From NCBI GenBank assembly GCA_900764225.1, contig CAAFNG010000410.1, positions 1 through 5,738 on the forward strand: a stretch of DNA of 5,738 nt. Reading direction: 5' to 3'. Below, piece after piece: positions 1 to 5,692 of the stretch. Each line of letters starts with the position of its first letter. The stretch's first letter is position 1. Source of the stretch: Lachnospiraceae bacterium. GTDB taxonomy: Bacteria > Bacillota > Clostridia > Lachnospirales > Lachnospiraceae. The position numbers were made by a program, and so were the translations under genes. Under the pieces are notes generated by a model. That model saw only the letters and a program-made list of their open reading frames with translations. It was not told the origin of the DNA and made no database searches.

Positions 1-49
1 ACGAGATTCCTCTACGTCTCGTGGGCTCGGAGATGTGTATAAGAGACAG
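1..49 (+). other. Illumina Nextera i7 adapter (artefact, not genomic)
   Basis: The contig begins with library adapter. Positions 1-7 (ACGAGAT) are the end of the P7 primer and 8-15 (TCCTCTAC) fit an 8-base i7 index. Positions 16-30 (GTCTCGTGGGCTCGG) are the Nextera read-2 adapter and 31-49 (AGATGTGTATAAGAGACAG) are the Tn5 mosaic end. From memory, the reverse complement of the index, GTAGAGGA, is Nextera index N712. Biological sequence starts at position 50. The mosaic end is a tagmentation product and must not be read as a natural Tn5 or IS50 insertion. Confidence 0.98.
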
Positions 50-51
50 AT

Positions 52-687
52 GTAAAAAATGTTCTGATCATCGGCGGCGGTGACGGTGGAGTTGCCAGAG
101 AACTGATCCATTATCCACAGATTGAGAGCATTAATGTGGTGGAATCCGATAAAATGTTTGTGGATGTATGTGCGGAGATGTTTCCGGATATTGCCCAGGG
201 ACTGAAGGATGAGAGAGTCAACATTTATTATGAAGACGGCCTTCGGTTCCTGCGGAATAAAAAGGCCAGATATGACCTGATCATCAATGATTCCACAGAT
301 CCGCTGGGACATACAGAGGGACTTTTTACAAAGGAATTCTACGGAAGCTGTTATAAGGCTCTCAGAGATGACGGAATCATGGTTTATCAGCATGGAAGTC
401 CTTTTTATGATGAGGATGAGGTGGAATGCAGAAAGATGCACAGAAAGGTTTTCCGGTCATTTCCGGTGAGCAGGGTTTATCAGGCACATATCCCTACCTG
501 TCCCTCGGGATACTGGCTTTTTGGATTTGCATCAAAGAAATATCATCCACTGGAAGATTTCAGGCCGGAGAGGTTTGATGATCTTAATATAGAAACATGG
601 TATTATACAACAAACCTTCACAGAGGAGCATTTATGCTTCCAAAATATGTAGAAGATTTACTGGAAGAGGAGGAAAACAGTTTATGA
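52..687 (+). CDS. speE: Spermidine synthase (polyamine aminopropyltransferase), 5'-truncated
   Basis: This cytosolic enzyme transfers the aminopropyl group of decarboxylated S-adenosylmethionine to putrescine, giving spermidine and methylthioadenosine. The visible part is the last 211 residues of a protein usually near 280. The N-terminal strand domain is missing because the adapter junction cuts the gene, and the first whole codon is at 52. Counting from that codon, the nucleotide-binding loop GGGDGG is at residues 8-13 and the acidic VVESD strand at 29-33. YYEDGL, with the adenine-side Asp, lies near 59-64. The catalytic DSTDP followed by LGHTEGLF is at 80-92; both aspartates expected in the family are kept, so the fragment looks functional. 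A GTG at 136 could be taken as a start, but the reading frame and the conserved glycine loop upstream show the gene extends through it. The stop codon overlaps the next gene's ATG. Other aminopropyl acceptors are possible; the sequence does not decide this. Confidence 0.93.
   Translation, partial: VKNVLIIGGGDGGVARELIHYPQIESINVVESDKMFVDVCAEMFPDIAQGLKDERVNIYYEDGLRFLRNKKARYDLIINDSTDPLGHTEGLFTKEFYGSCYKALRDDGIMVYQHGSPFYDEDEVECRKMHRKVFRSFPVSRVYQAHIPTCPSGYWLFGFASKKYHPLEDFRPERFDDLNIETWYYTTNLHRGAFMLPKYVEDLLEEEENSL
668..673 (+). promoter_or_regulatory. Ribosome binding site that fixes the dehydrogenase start
   Basis: A perfect AGGAGG lies inside the 3' end of speE, 10 bases before the ATG at 684. It decides between that start and an in-frame ATG at 597, which would add 29 residues lying ahead of the Rossmann fold and overlapping speE by 91 bases. 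Confidence 0.85.
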
Positions 688-1964
688 GCAGATTATTGGT
701 AATCGGATGTGGCGGGGTAGCTTCAGTGGCAATTCGCAAATGCTGTCAGAACAGCGATGTTTTTACAGAGATTATGATCGCAAGCAGGACAAAGGAAAAA
801 TGCGATGCACTCAAAGAGAAGATTGAAAGTACAACGAAGACAAAAATTGAGACAGCAAAGGTAGATGCGGATAATGTAGCAGAGGTCGCAGAATTGATCA
901 GAGCCTATAAGCCGGATGCTGTCCTGAATGTGGCACTTCCATATCAGGATCTTACCATCATGGATGCATGTCTGGAAGCCGGTGCGGATTATATTGATAC
1001 TGCCAATTATGAAGCAGAGGATACAGAAGATCCCACATGGCGTGCAATCTATGAAAAGAGATGTAAAGAAAAAGGCTTTACTGCATATTTCGATTATTCC
1101 TGGCAGTGGGCTTATGATGAGAAATTTAAGAAAGCAGGACTGACTGCTCTTCTGGGAACCGGTTTTGATCCGGGCGTTACCAGTGTATTCAGTGCTTATG
1201 CCCTGAAGCATTATTTTGATGAAATCCATACCATTGATATTCTGGACTGTAACGGCGGTGATCATGGATATCCTTTTGCCACAAACTTTAACCCGGAGAT
1301 CAATCTTCGAGAGGTTTCCGCAAATGGTTCCTACTGGGAAGACGGACATTGGGTAGAAACAGAGCCTATGGAATTTAAATCTGTCTACGATTTTCCTGAG
1401 GTAGGAAAGAAGGATATGTATCTTCTTCATCATGAAGAGATTGAATCACTGGCAAAAAATATTCCGGGAGTACAGAGGATCCGTTTCTTTATGACATTCG
1501 GACAGAGCTATCTGACACATATGAAATGTCTGGAAAATGTAGGAATGCTTTCCACCGCACCTGTGGAATTTAATGGACAGGAGATCGTGCCGATCCAGTT
1601 TTTGAAAGCTCTTCTGCCGGATCCTGCATCTCTGGGTCCGAGAACAGTGGGTAAAACAAATATCGGCTGTATTTTCACAGGTGTTAAGGACGGAAAAGAG
1701 AAAAGTATTTATATTTATAATGTATGTGATCATCAGGAATGCTATAAAGAGGTGGAATCCCAGGCAATCTCCTATACAACAGGTGTTCCGGCTATGATCG
1801 GTTCCATGATGGTAGTGACCGGACAGTGGAAGAAGCCGGGTGTATTTAATGTGGAAGAATTTGATCCGGATCCATATATGGAAGCACTGAACAAATGGGG
1901 ACTTCCATGGAAAGTCTGCGAAGATCCTGAACTGGTAAAGGTCTGGAAAGCAAATGAAGATTGA
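684..1964 (+). CDS. Carboxynorspermidine/carboxyspermidine dehydrogenase (saccharopine dehydrogenase family)
   Basis: This NAD(P)H-dependent enzyme reductively condenses putrescine (or diaminopropane) with L-aspartate semialdehyde to carboxyspermidine (or carboxynorspermidine). The product is 426 residues, a usual family length. It opens with a Rossmann fold: MSRLLVIGCGGVAS carries the G-x-GG-x-A loop at residues 8-13, and IASRT at 32-36 sits where the cofactor ribose or phosphate is bound. Conserved blocks follow: LNVALPYQDL at 81-90, EAGADYIDTANYE at 98-110, GTGFDPGVTSVFSAY at 158-172 and a C-terminal TTGVPA at 365-370. The fold alone would also fit lysine-pathway saccharopine dehydrogenase. 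The gene directly downstream, overlapping by 11 bases, is the matching decarboxylase, and this makes the polyamine role much more likely. The start at 684 was chosen for its AGGAGG and its ATGA overlap with the speE stop, which suggests translational coupling. The preferred diamine cannot be read from the sequence; putrescine is inferred from aguA and aguB downstream. The family is often called CASDH or lys1-like. Confidence 0.9.
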   Translation: MSRLLVIGCGGVASVAIRKCCQNSDVFTEIMIASRTKEKCDALKEKIESTTKTKIETAKVDADNVAEVAELIRAYKPDAVLNVALPYQDLTIMDACLEAGADYIDTANYEAEDTEDPTWRAIYEKRCKEKGFTAYFDYSWQWAYDEKFKKAGLTALLGTGFDPGVTSVFSAYALKHYFDEIHTIDILDCNGGDHGYPFATNFNPEINLREVSANGSYWEDGHWVETEPMEFKSVYDFPEVGKKDMYLLHHEEIESLAKNIPGVQRIRFFMTFGQSYLTHMKCLENVGMLSTAPVEFNGQEIVPIQFLKALLPDPASLGPRTVGKTNIGCIFTGVKDGKEKSIYIYNVCDHQECYKEVESQAISYTTGVPAMIGSMMVVTGQWKKPGVFNVEEFDPDPYMEALNKWGLPWKVCEDPELVKVWKANED

Positions 1965-3075
1965 TCAACTGCAAACTCCCTGCTATGTGATTGATGAGAA
2001 GAAGATGCGGGAGAATCTGGAGATTTTGAAAAAAGTCCAGGAGGATACCGGGTGTAAGATCCTTCTGGCGCAGAAAGCGTTTTCCGGCTTTGCTCTGTAT
2101 CCCATGATCGGAAAATATCTGGCAGGTACCACTGCCAGCGGTCTGTTTGAGGCAAGGCTTGGACATGAAGAGATGGGGAAAGAGAATCATGTTTTTTCCC
2201 CTGCTTACCGTACAGAAGATATAGAGGAACTGGATCGGATCTGTGACCATATTATTTTTAATTCCACAGCACAGCTGAAGAAATTTAAAGAAGTGTGTAC
2301 TAGAGCCAGTCTGGGACTCCGTATTAATCCGGAATGCTCCACTCAGGGGGAGCATGCAATCTATGATCCCTGTGCGCCGGGTTCCAGGCTGGGGGTTACC
2401 AGAGAGAACTTTGACGGGGAATGTCTGAAATGGATCGACGGACTGCATTTCCATACGCTCTGCGAACAGAATGCAGATGACCTGGAGAAAACATTGCAGG
2501 CGGTAGAGGAGAAGTTTGGAGAATTTCTGTCTGAGGTTTCCTGGCTGAATATGGGCGGCGGACATCATATTACCAGAGAGGATTATGATGTAAAGCTCCT
2601 GGAAAAATGTATTCAGCATATGAAGGAAACCTATGATCTGGATATTTATCTGGAGCCCGGGGAGGCTGTTGCCCTGAATGCCGGATATCTGGTGACAGAG
2701 GTTATGGATATTGTGGAAAATGAGATCAGAACGCTGATTTTGGATGCTTCTGCAGCCTGCCATATGCCGGATGTGCTGGAGATGCCCTATCGTCCGCCTC
2801 TTAAGGACAGCGGGGAAGCAGGGGAGAAGGCATATACCTACCGCTTATCTTCCTGCACCTGCCTGGCAGGAGATGTAATCGGAGATTATTCCTTTGACAG
2901 AGAGATCCGGATCGGGGACAAGCTGTATTTTATGGATATGGCGATTTATTCTATGGTGAAGAATAATACATTTAACGGTATGCCGCTGCCGGATATTGCG
3001 GTTATGCATGAGGACGGAGAGTGTGAGGTTATCAGACATTTCGGATACGAAGACTTTAAGAGCCGGCTTTCCTGA
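1954..3075 (+). CDS. nspC: Carboxynorspermidine/carboxyspermidine decarboxylase
   Basis: This PLP-dependent, alanine-racemase-fold decarboxylase removes CO2 from carboxyspermidine or carboxynorspermidine, giving spermidine or norspermidine. The 373-residue product is full length. The PLP lysine is K41 in [16 protein letters not shown] is at residues 165-173, the glycine-rich phosphate-binding GGGHH at 201-205 and EPGEAV at 234-239. The family signature [18 protein letters not shown] is at 264-281. The active-site cysteine region of this fold is [14 protein letters not shown] at 299-312, with C303 and D307 the likely catalytic pair. The CEQN and [18 protein letters not shown] blocks distinguish it from diaminopimelate and ornithine decarboxylases. 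The start overlaps the dehydrogenase by 11 bases. Only a weak GGAAAG or AAAGG precedes it, so ribosomes probably reach it by coupling from the gene before. TTCATGG-like alternatives further in would remove the N-terminal strand and are not favoured. Confidence 0.94.
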   Translation: MKIDQLQTPCYVIDEKKMRENLEILKKVQEDTGCKILLAQKAFSGFALYPMIGKYLAGTTASGLFEARLGHEEMGKENHVFSPAYRTEDIEELDRICDHIIFNSTAQLKKFKEVCTRASLGLRINPECSTQGEHAIYDPCAPGSRLGVTRENFDGECLKWIDGLHFHTLCEQNADDLEKTLQAVEEKFGEFLSEVSWLNMGGGHHITREDYDVKLLEKCIQHMKETYDLDIYLEPGEAVALNAGYLVTEVMDIVENEIRTLILDASAACHMPDVLEMPYRPPLKDSGEAGEKAYTYRLSSCTCLAGDVIGDYSFDREIRIGDKLYFMDMAIYSMVKNNTFNGMPLPDIAVMHEDGECEVIRHFGYEDFKSRLS

Positions 3076-3096
3076 TATTTGCCGGGCTATCAAAGA

Positions 3097-3103
3097 AAAG
3101 GAG
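3097..3103 (+). promoter_or_regulatory. Ribosome binding site that fixes the aguA start
   Basis: AAAGGAG stands 6 bases before the ATG at 3110. This rules out an in-frame TTG at 2996, which would add 38 residues translated from the nspC coding region. Confidence 0.85.
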
Positions 3104-3109
3104 ACAGAC

Positions 3110-4213
3110 ATGGAAGTTACAGAGAAGAACAGAACAAAATATCGTATGCCCGGAGAATTTGAGCCTCATGAGGGATGTGTGATGATCTGGCCGGAACGTC
3201 CCGGTTCCTGGAATTATGGGGCAAGGGAAGCGCAGAAAGCATTTGTGGAAGTTGCAGAGGCTATTGGAGAGAGCGAAAAGGTATATATGCTGGTTTCCAA
3301 AGCTCAGATGGAGAATGCAAAGAATCAGCTTGGGAATGTTTCCGGTGTGACTTTGCTGGAATGTGAGACAGATGACGCCTGGGCCAGAGATGTGGGAGCA
3401 ACCATGGTTCTGGATGAGAAAGGGGCGGTCTGTGGAGTTGACTGGCAGTTTAATGCCTGGGGAGGAGACTTTGATGGACTTTACCGGAACTGGGAGAAGG
3501 ACGACAGGGTGGCTGCCTTTATCTGCAGGACTCTTGGTTGTCCATGTCTGGATGCAAGACCTTTTGTGCTGGAGGGCGGTTCCATCCATTCTGACGGAGA
3601 GGGGACTCTGATTGTTACAGAGGCCTGTCTTCTGAGTCAGGGACGCAATCCTCAGATGAGCAGGGAACAGATAGAGGAACAGTTGAAGTACTGGCTCGGT
3701 GTCCACAAGATTATCTGGCTTCCATGTGGAATCTATCAGGATGAAACCAATGAGCATGTGGATAACGTGTGCGCTTTTGTAAGGCCCGGAGAGGTTGTGC
3801 TTGCATGGACAGAGGATGAGACAGATCCGCAGTATGCCATGTCTCTGGCTGATCTGAAGGTGCTGGAACAGGAAACAGATGCAAAAGGCAGAAAATTTAA
3901 GATTCATAAGCTTCCGATTCCTCAGAAACCGGTTTGCCTTACCCGGGAAGATGTGGATGGTTTTGTGTTTGAAGAGGGAGAAGACGAACGGGAAGCCGGA
4001 GAACGGATGGCTGCCAGTTATGTGAATTTCTATATTTCCAATGGAGGGATTATCCTTCCTCAGTTTGGGGATGAAAATGACAAAAGGGCAGTGGAGATTC
4101 TGCAGAAGTGTTTTCCGGAGAGAAGGATTTATCCCATTGATGCCAGAGCCATTATTGTCGGCGGTGGGAATATTCACTGTATTACCCAGCAGATTCCCGG
4201 AAAGAATATCTGA
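3110..4213 (+). CDS. aguA: Agmatine deiminase (agmatine iminohydrolase)
   Basis: This enzyme hydrolyses agmatine to N-carbamoylputrescine and ammonia. It belongs to the guanidine-modifying peptidyl-arginine-deiminase fold and works in the cytosol. The product is 367 residues, the normal length. [18 protein letters not shown] at 13-30 is the typical N-terminal block. DDAWARDVG at 88-96 carries the substrate-binding aspartate D94. FVLEGGSIH at 152-160 supplies E155. DETNEHVDN at 211-219 supplies the catalytic H216 and D218. The nucleophile is C357 in [14 protein letters not shown] near the C-terminus. All expected catalytic residues are present. In some bacteria AguA is catabolic and sits with a putrescine carbamoyltransferase and carbamate kinase. 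Here its partner is an amidase and the upstream genes make spermidine, so a biosynthetic role is favoured. It follows nspC by 34 bases, with its own ribosome site. Confidence 0.96.
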   Translation: MEVTEKNRTKYRMPGEFEPHEGCVMIWPERPGSWNYGAREAQKAFVEVAEAIGESEKVYMLVSKAQMENAKNQLGNVSGVTLLECETDDAWARDVGATMVLDEKGAVCGVDWQFNAWGGDFDGLYRNWEKDDRVAAFICRTLGCPCLDARPFVLEGGSIHSDGEGTLIVTEACLLSQGRNPQMSREQIEEQLKYWLGVHKIIWLPCGIYQDETNEHVDNVCAFVRPGEVVLAWTEDETDPQYAMSLADLKVLEQETDAKGRKFKIHKLPIPQKPVCLTREDVDGFVFEEGEDEREAGERMAASYVNFYISNGGIILPQFGDENDKRAVEILQKCFPERRIYPIDARAIIVGGGNIHCITQQIPGKNI

Positions 4214-4299
4214 CCTTGATGCAGAAAAACTTTGAGAGTCATGTGTTTGAGGGTTATTACCTGAAAGTTATGAAAAAACTTACTTATGTAAACAGGAGC

Positions 4300-4305
4300 A
4301 GGAGG
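4300..4305 (+). promoter_or_regulatory. Ribosome binding site of aguB
   Basis: AGGAGG lies 10 bases before the ATG at 4316, in the 102-base gap after aguA. I find no convincing -35/-10 pair or terminator in that gap, so aguB is probably carried on the same transcript. Confidence 0.8.
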
Positions 4306-4315
4306 AACAGACAGG

Positions 4316-5194
4316 ATGAAAAATGTAACAGTGGCAGCAGTTCAGATGAAATGCAGTAAAAGTGTGGAGAAAAATATTGCCCATGCAGAGGAACTGGTGC
4401 GTCAGGCAGCAGCAAAGGGAGCTGAGATTGTTCTTCTTCCGGAGCTTTTTGAACGGCCCTATTTCTGCCAGGAGCGCAGATATGAGTATTATGAATATGC
4501 GCAGACTGCAGAGGAAAACCCTGCAGTGCGTCATTTCAGCAGGGTAGCGGCAGAGCTGGGGATTGTGATTCCGGTCAGCTTTTATGAAAAAGAGGTCAAT
4601 AATACTTATAACAGCGTTGCGGTTCTGGATGCAGATGGGAAGAATCTTGGCGTTTACCGGAAAACACATATTCCGGATGACCATTATTATCAGGAAAAAT
4701 TCTATTTCACACCGGGAGATACCGGCTTTAAGGTCTTTGACACCAGATTTGGAATCATTGGAGTTGGAATCTGCTGGGATCAGTGGTTCCCGGAAACGGC
4801 AAGATGTATGGCGTTGCAGGGAGCGGAGTTTCTCTTTTATCCTACTGCTATCGGAAGTGAACCCATCCTGGAATGTGACAGCATGGAACACTGGAGAAGA
4901 TGTATGCAGGGACACGCTGCCTCCAATCTGATCCCTGTAATCGCTGCCAACAGAATCGGTGAGGAAACAGTAGAGCCATGTCCGGATAACGGCATGCAGA
5001 AATCTGCTCTTAATTTTTATGGTTCCTCTTTTATCACAGACAACACAGGTGCTCTCTGCGCAGAATTGCCCGGAGGGGAAGAGGGGGTGCTTGTAAGCAC
5101 TTTTGACTTGGATGCATTAAAGGCAGACAGACTGAACTGGGGACTTTTCAGAGACCGCAGACCTGAAATGTATGCAAAAATTGTCGGGAAATGA
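4316..5194 (+). CDS. aguB: N-carbamoylputrescine amidase (nitrilase superfamily)
   Basis: This enzyme hydrolyses N-carbamoylputrescine to putrescine, CO2 and ammonia, completing the agmatine-to-putrescine route started by AguA. The 292-residue product is a single carbon-nitrogen hydrolase domain of normal length. The Glu-Lys-Cys triad is complete: E43 in LLPELFE, K116 in YRKTHIP and C153 in GICWDQWFPE. The sequence IPDDHYYQEKFYFTPGD after the lysine and the C-terminal LNWGLFRDRRPEMY are typical of the carbamoylputrescine amidase branch rather than of general nitrilases or beta-ureidopropionase. The gene is the last of the polyamine operon. The start is supported by AGGAGG and by the immediate MKNVTVAAVQM strand. 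Its product putrescine is the expected amine substrate of the dehydrogenase encoded at 684-1964. There is no signal peptide, so it should be cytosolic. Confidence 0.96.
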   Translation: MKNVTVAAVQMKCSKSVEKNIAHAEELVRQAAAKGAEIVLLPELFERPYFCQERRYEYYEYAQTAEENPAVRHFSRVAAELGIVIPVSFYEKEVNNTYNSVAVLDADGKNLGVYRKTHIPDDHYYQEKFYFTPGDTGFKVFDTRFGIIGVGICWDQWFPETARCMALQGAEFLFYPTAIGSEPILECDSMEHWRRCMQGHAASNLIPVIAANRIGEETVEPCPDNGMQKSALNFYGSSFITDNTGALCAELPGGEEGVLVSTFDLDALKADRLNWGLFRDRRPEMYAKIVGK

Positions 5195-5239
5195 TGTATG
5201 AGTTTAGTTATTGTTCACACACCACTATCCCGCGAGGTG

Positions 5240-5261
5240 TTTTGGCATGAATATGCCAAAA
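5240..5261. repeat. Palindrome 1 (9-bp stem, 4-base loop)
   Basis: TTTTGGCAT at 5240-5248 pairs perfectly with ATGCCAAAA at 5253-5261 around the loop GAAT. The palindrome is flanked by the related words TCCCGCGAG (before) and TCCCGAG (after), in direct orientation. It is not followed by a T run on either strand, so it does not look like a classic intrinsic terminator. It seems to be the first part of a composite repeat running to about 5353. Confidence 0.7.
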
Positions 5262-5275
5262 TCCCGAGACATACA

Positions 5276-5320
5276 AGCCCAAATTCCATTGCCGCAGGCA
5301 ATCTGGAATGAATTTTGGCT
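5276..5320. repeat. Palindrome 2 (imperfect, bulged stem-loop)
   Basis: ATTGCC at 5288-5293 pairs with GGCAAT at 5297-5302 around a 3-base loop. The stem continues after a 2-base bulge with ATTCC against GGAAT, and closes further out with AGCC at 5276-5279 against GGCT at 5317-5320. The long bulged stem is of the kind seen in mobile or extragenic palindromic repeats. It could also help to end or protect the operon transcript. Confidence 0.65.
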
Positions 5321-5353
5321 CAGTTACTGAGAACGGAGTGAACAGTAACTGAG
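5319..5353. repeat. Palindrome 3 (11-bp perfect stem, 13-base loop)
   Basis: CTCAGTTACTG at 5319-5329 pairs perfectly with CAGTAACTGAG at 5343-5353, and TTTAT follows directly. The stem has only moderate GC and the T run is short, so any terminator activity for the polyamine operon would be weak. From memory, palindromes of this kind are common between genes in gut Lachnospiraceae, but I could not verify that. Part of the unit recurs at 5432-5456. Confidence 0.7.
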
Positions 5354-5391
5354 TTTATAAGAATTTCATAAAAAGTTTATGATTATATTAG

Positions 5392-5419
5392 TTGCTACCT
5401 GCGGTATATATGGTAAAAT
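5392..5419 (+). promoter_or_regulatory. Candidate sigma-A promoter of the HAAS-family gene
   Basis: TTGCTA at 5392-5397 (-35) is followed after 16 bases by TAAAAT at 5414-5419 (-10). The -10 is preceded by TG one base away, giving the extended -10 form TGGTAAAAT. Transcription would start near 5426 and give a leader of about 70 bases containing the second repeat copy. A nearer TTGACA at 5462-5467 has no -10 at proper spacing, because the ribosome site lies there, and it is not favoured. Confidence 0.6.
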
Positions 5420-5431
5420 AAGAGTACGAAC

Positions 5432-5456
5432 GTTACTGATAACGGAGCGAGCAGTA
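5432..5456 (+). repeat. Second, diverged copy of the palindrome 3 core
   Basis: These 25 bases match 5323-5347 with three substitutions, in direct orientation. The first copy reads GTTACTGAGAACGGAG and this one GTTACTGATAACGGAG, and both end in CAGTA. The outer stem arm is lost, leaving TACTG/CAGTA able to pair. It lies in the predicted leader of the downstream gene. Confidence 0.65.
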
Positions 5457-5484
5457 GAGTTTTGACATGTATTTCTGGCAAAAT

Positions 5485-5490
5485 GGAGTG
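5485..5490 (+). promoter_or_regulatory. Ribosome binding site of the HAAS-family gene
   Basis: GGAGTG precedes the ATG at 5497; the GGAG core is 8 bases from it. It supports translation from that start. Confidence 0.7.
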
Positions 5491-5496
5491 TAGAAG

Positions 5497-5692
5497 ATGA
5501 ACAGAAAAGAATTTTTGGAAATCCTGAGAAGCCAGCTTGCCGGTCAGATGCAGGAGGGCAAAGCAGCGGCACATATCAGGTATTATGAAGATTATATACA
5601 GTCTCAGGTACGTGGCGGACGTTCAGAGCAGGAAGTATTGCAGGAACTGGGAGACCCGCATCTGATAGCAAAGACTCTGATCGATACAGATG
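5497..5692 (+). CDS. HAAS/DUF1700-family protein, N-terminus only (3'-truncated)
   Basis: The genuine sequence is MNRKEFLEILRSQLAG to LIDTD, 65 residues, ending at 5691. The next codon already contains adapter, and the in-frame tail VSYTHLTLPTN is translated adapter, not protein. The visible part is all-helical. It has the pattern of the HAAS (DUF1700) domain: an initial M-x-R/K-x-EFLEIL helix, a central YYEDYI, then E-x-E-V-L-Q-E-L-GDPHLIAKTL with the conserved GDP before the last helix. Full family members normally continue into a membrane-anchored region and are often encoded next to a PadR-type regulator; neither can be seen here. The molecular role is not well established, and a cytoplasmic sensing or regulatory domain is usually proposed. 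The gene has its own promoter and is separated from aguB by 302 bases, so it is probably a separate unit unrelated to polyamines. Confidence 0.78.

Noticed and set aside
31..49. Tn5/IS50 mosaic ends at both ends of the contig, as if a transposon were present
   Set aside because: They are joined to sequencing primers and index sequences, so they come from library tagmentation, not from the organism.
597..683. Upstream ATG adding 29 residues to the dehydrogenase
   Set aside because: It lies within speE, lacks a ribosome site, and the Rossmann strand begins directly after the ATG at 684, which has AGGAGG.
2996..3109. TTG start adding 38 residues to agmatine deiminase
   Set aside because: The extra segment is nspC coding sequence in another frame; the ATG at 3110 has AAAGGAG at good spacing and gives the normal family length.
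3056..4177. Long open frame on the minus strand opposite aguA, and similar ones opposite the dehydrogenase and nspC
   Set aside because: They are rich in Cys, His and Ile without recognisable domains, and lie antisense to clear enzymes with all motifs intact.
4219..4356. Small frame of about 45 codons across the aguA-aguB gap (MQKNFESHVFEGYYLKV...)
   Set aside because: No ribosome site, and it ends inside aguB in another frame; probably chance.
5462..5467. Perfect TTGACA as the -35 box of the HAAS gene
   Set aside because: At 16-18 base spacing the sequence is the ribosome binding site and start region, not a -10 box; the pair at 5392-5419 is better.
5195..5496. CRISPR array or riboswitch in the intergenic region
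   Set aside because: Only two diverged repeat copies with no regular spacers, and no riboswitch class that I can recognise.
5366..5572. 68-codon minus-strand frame across the HAAS promoter
   Set aside because: It overlaps the promoter and the start of the HAAS gene and shows no recognisable protein features.
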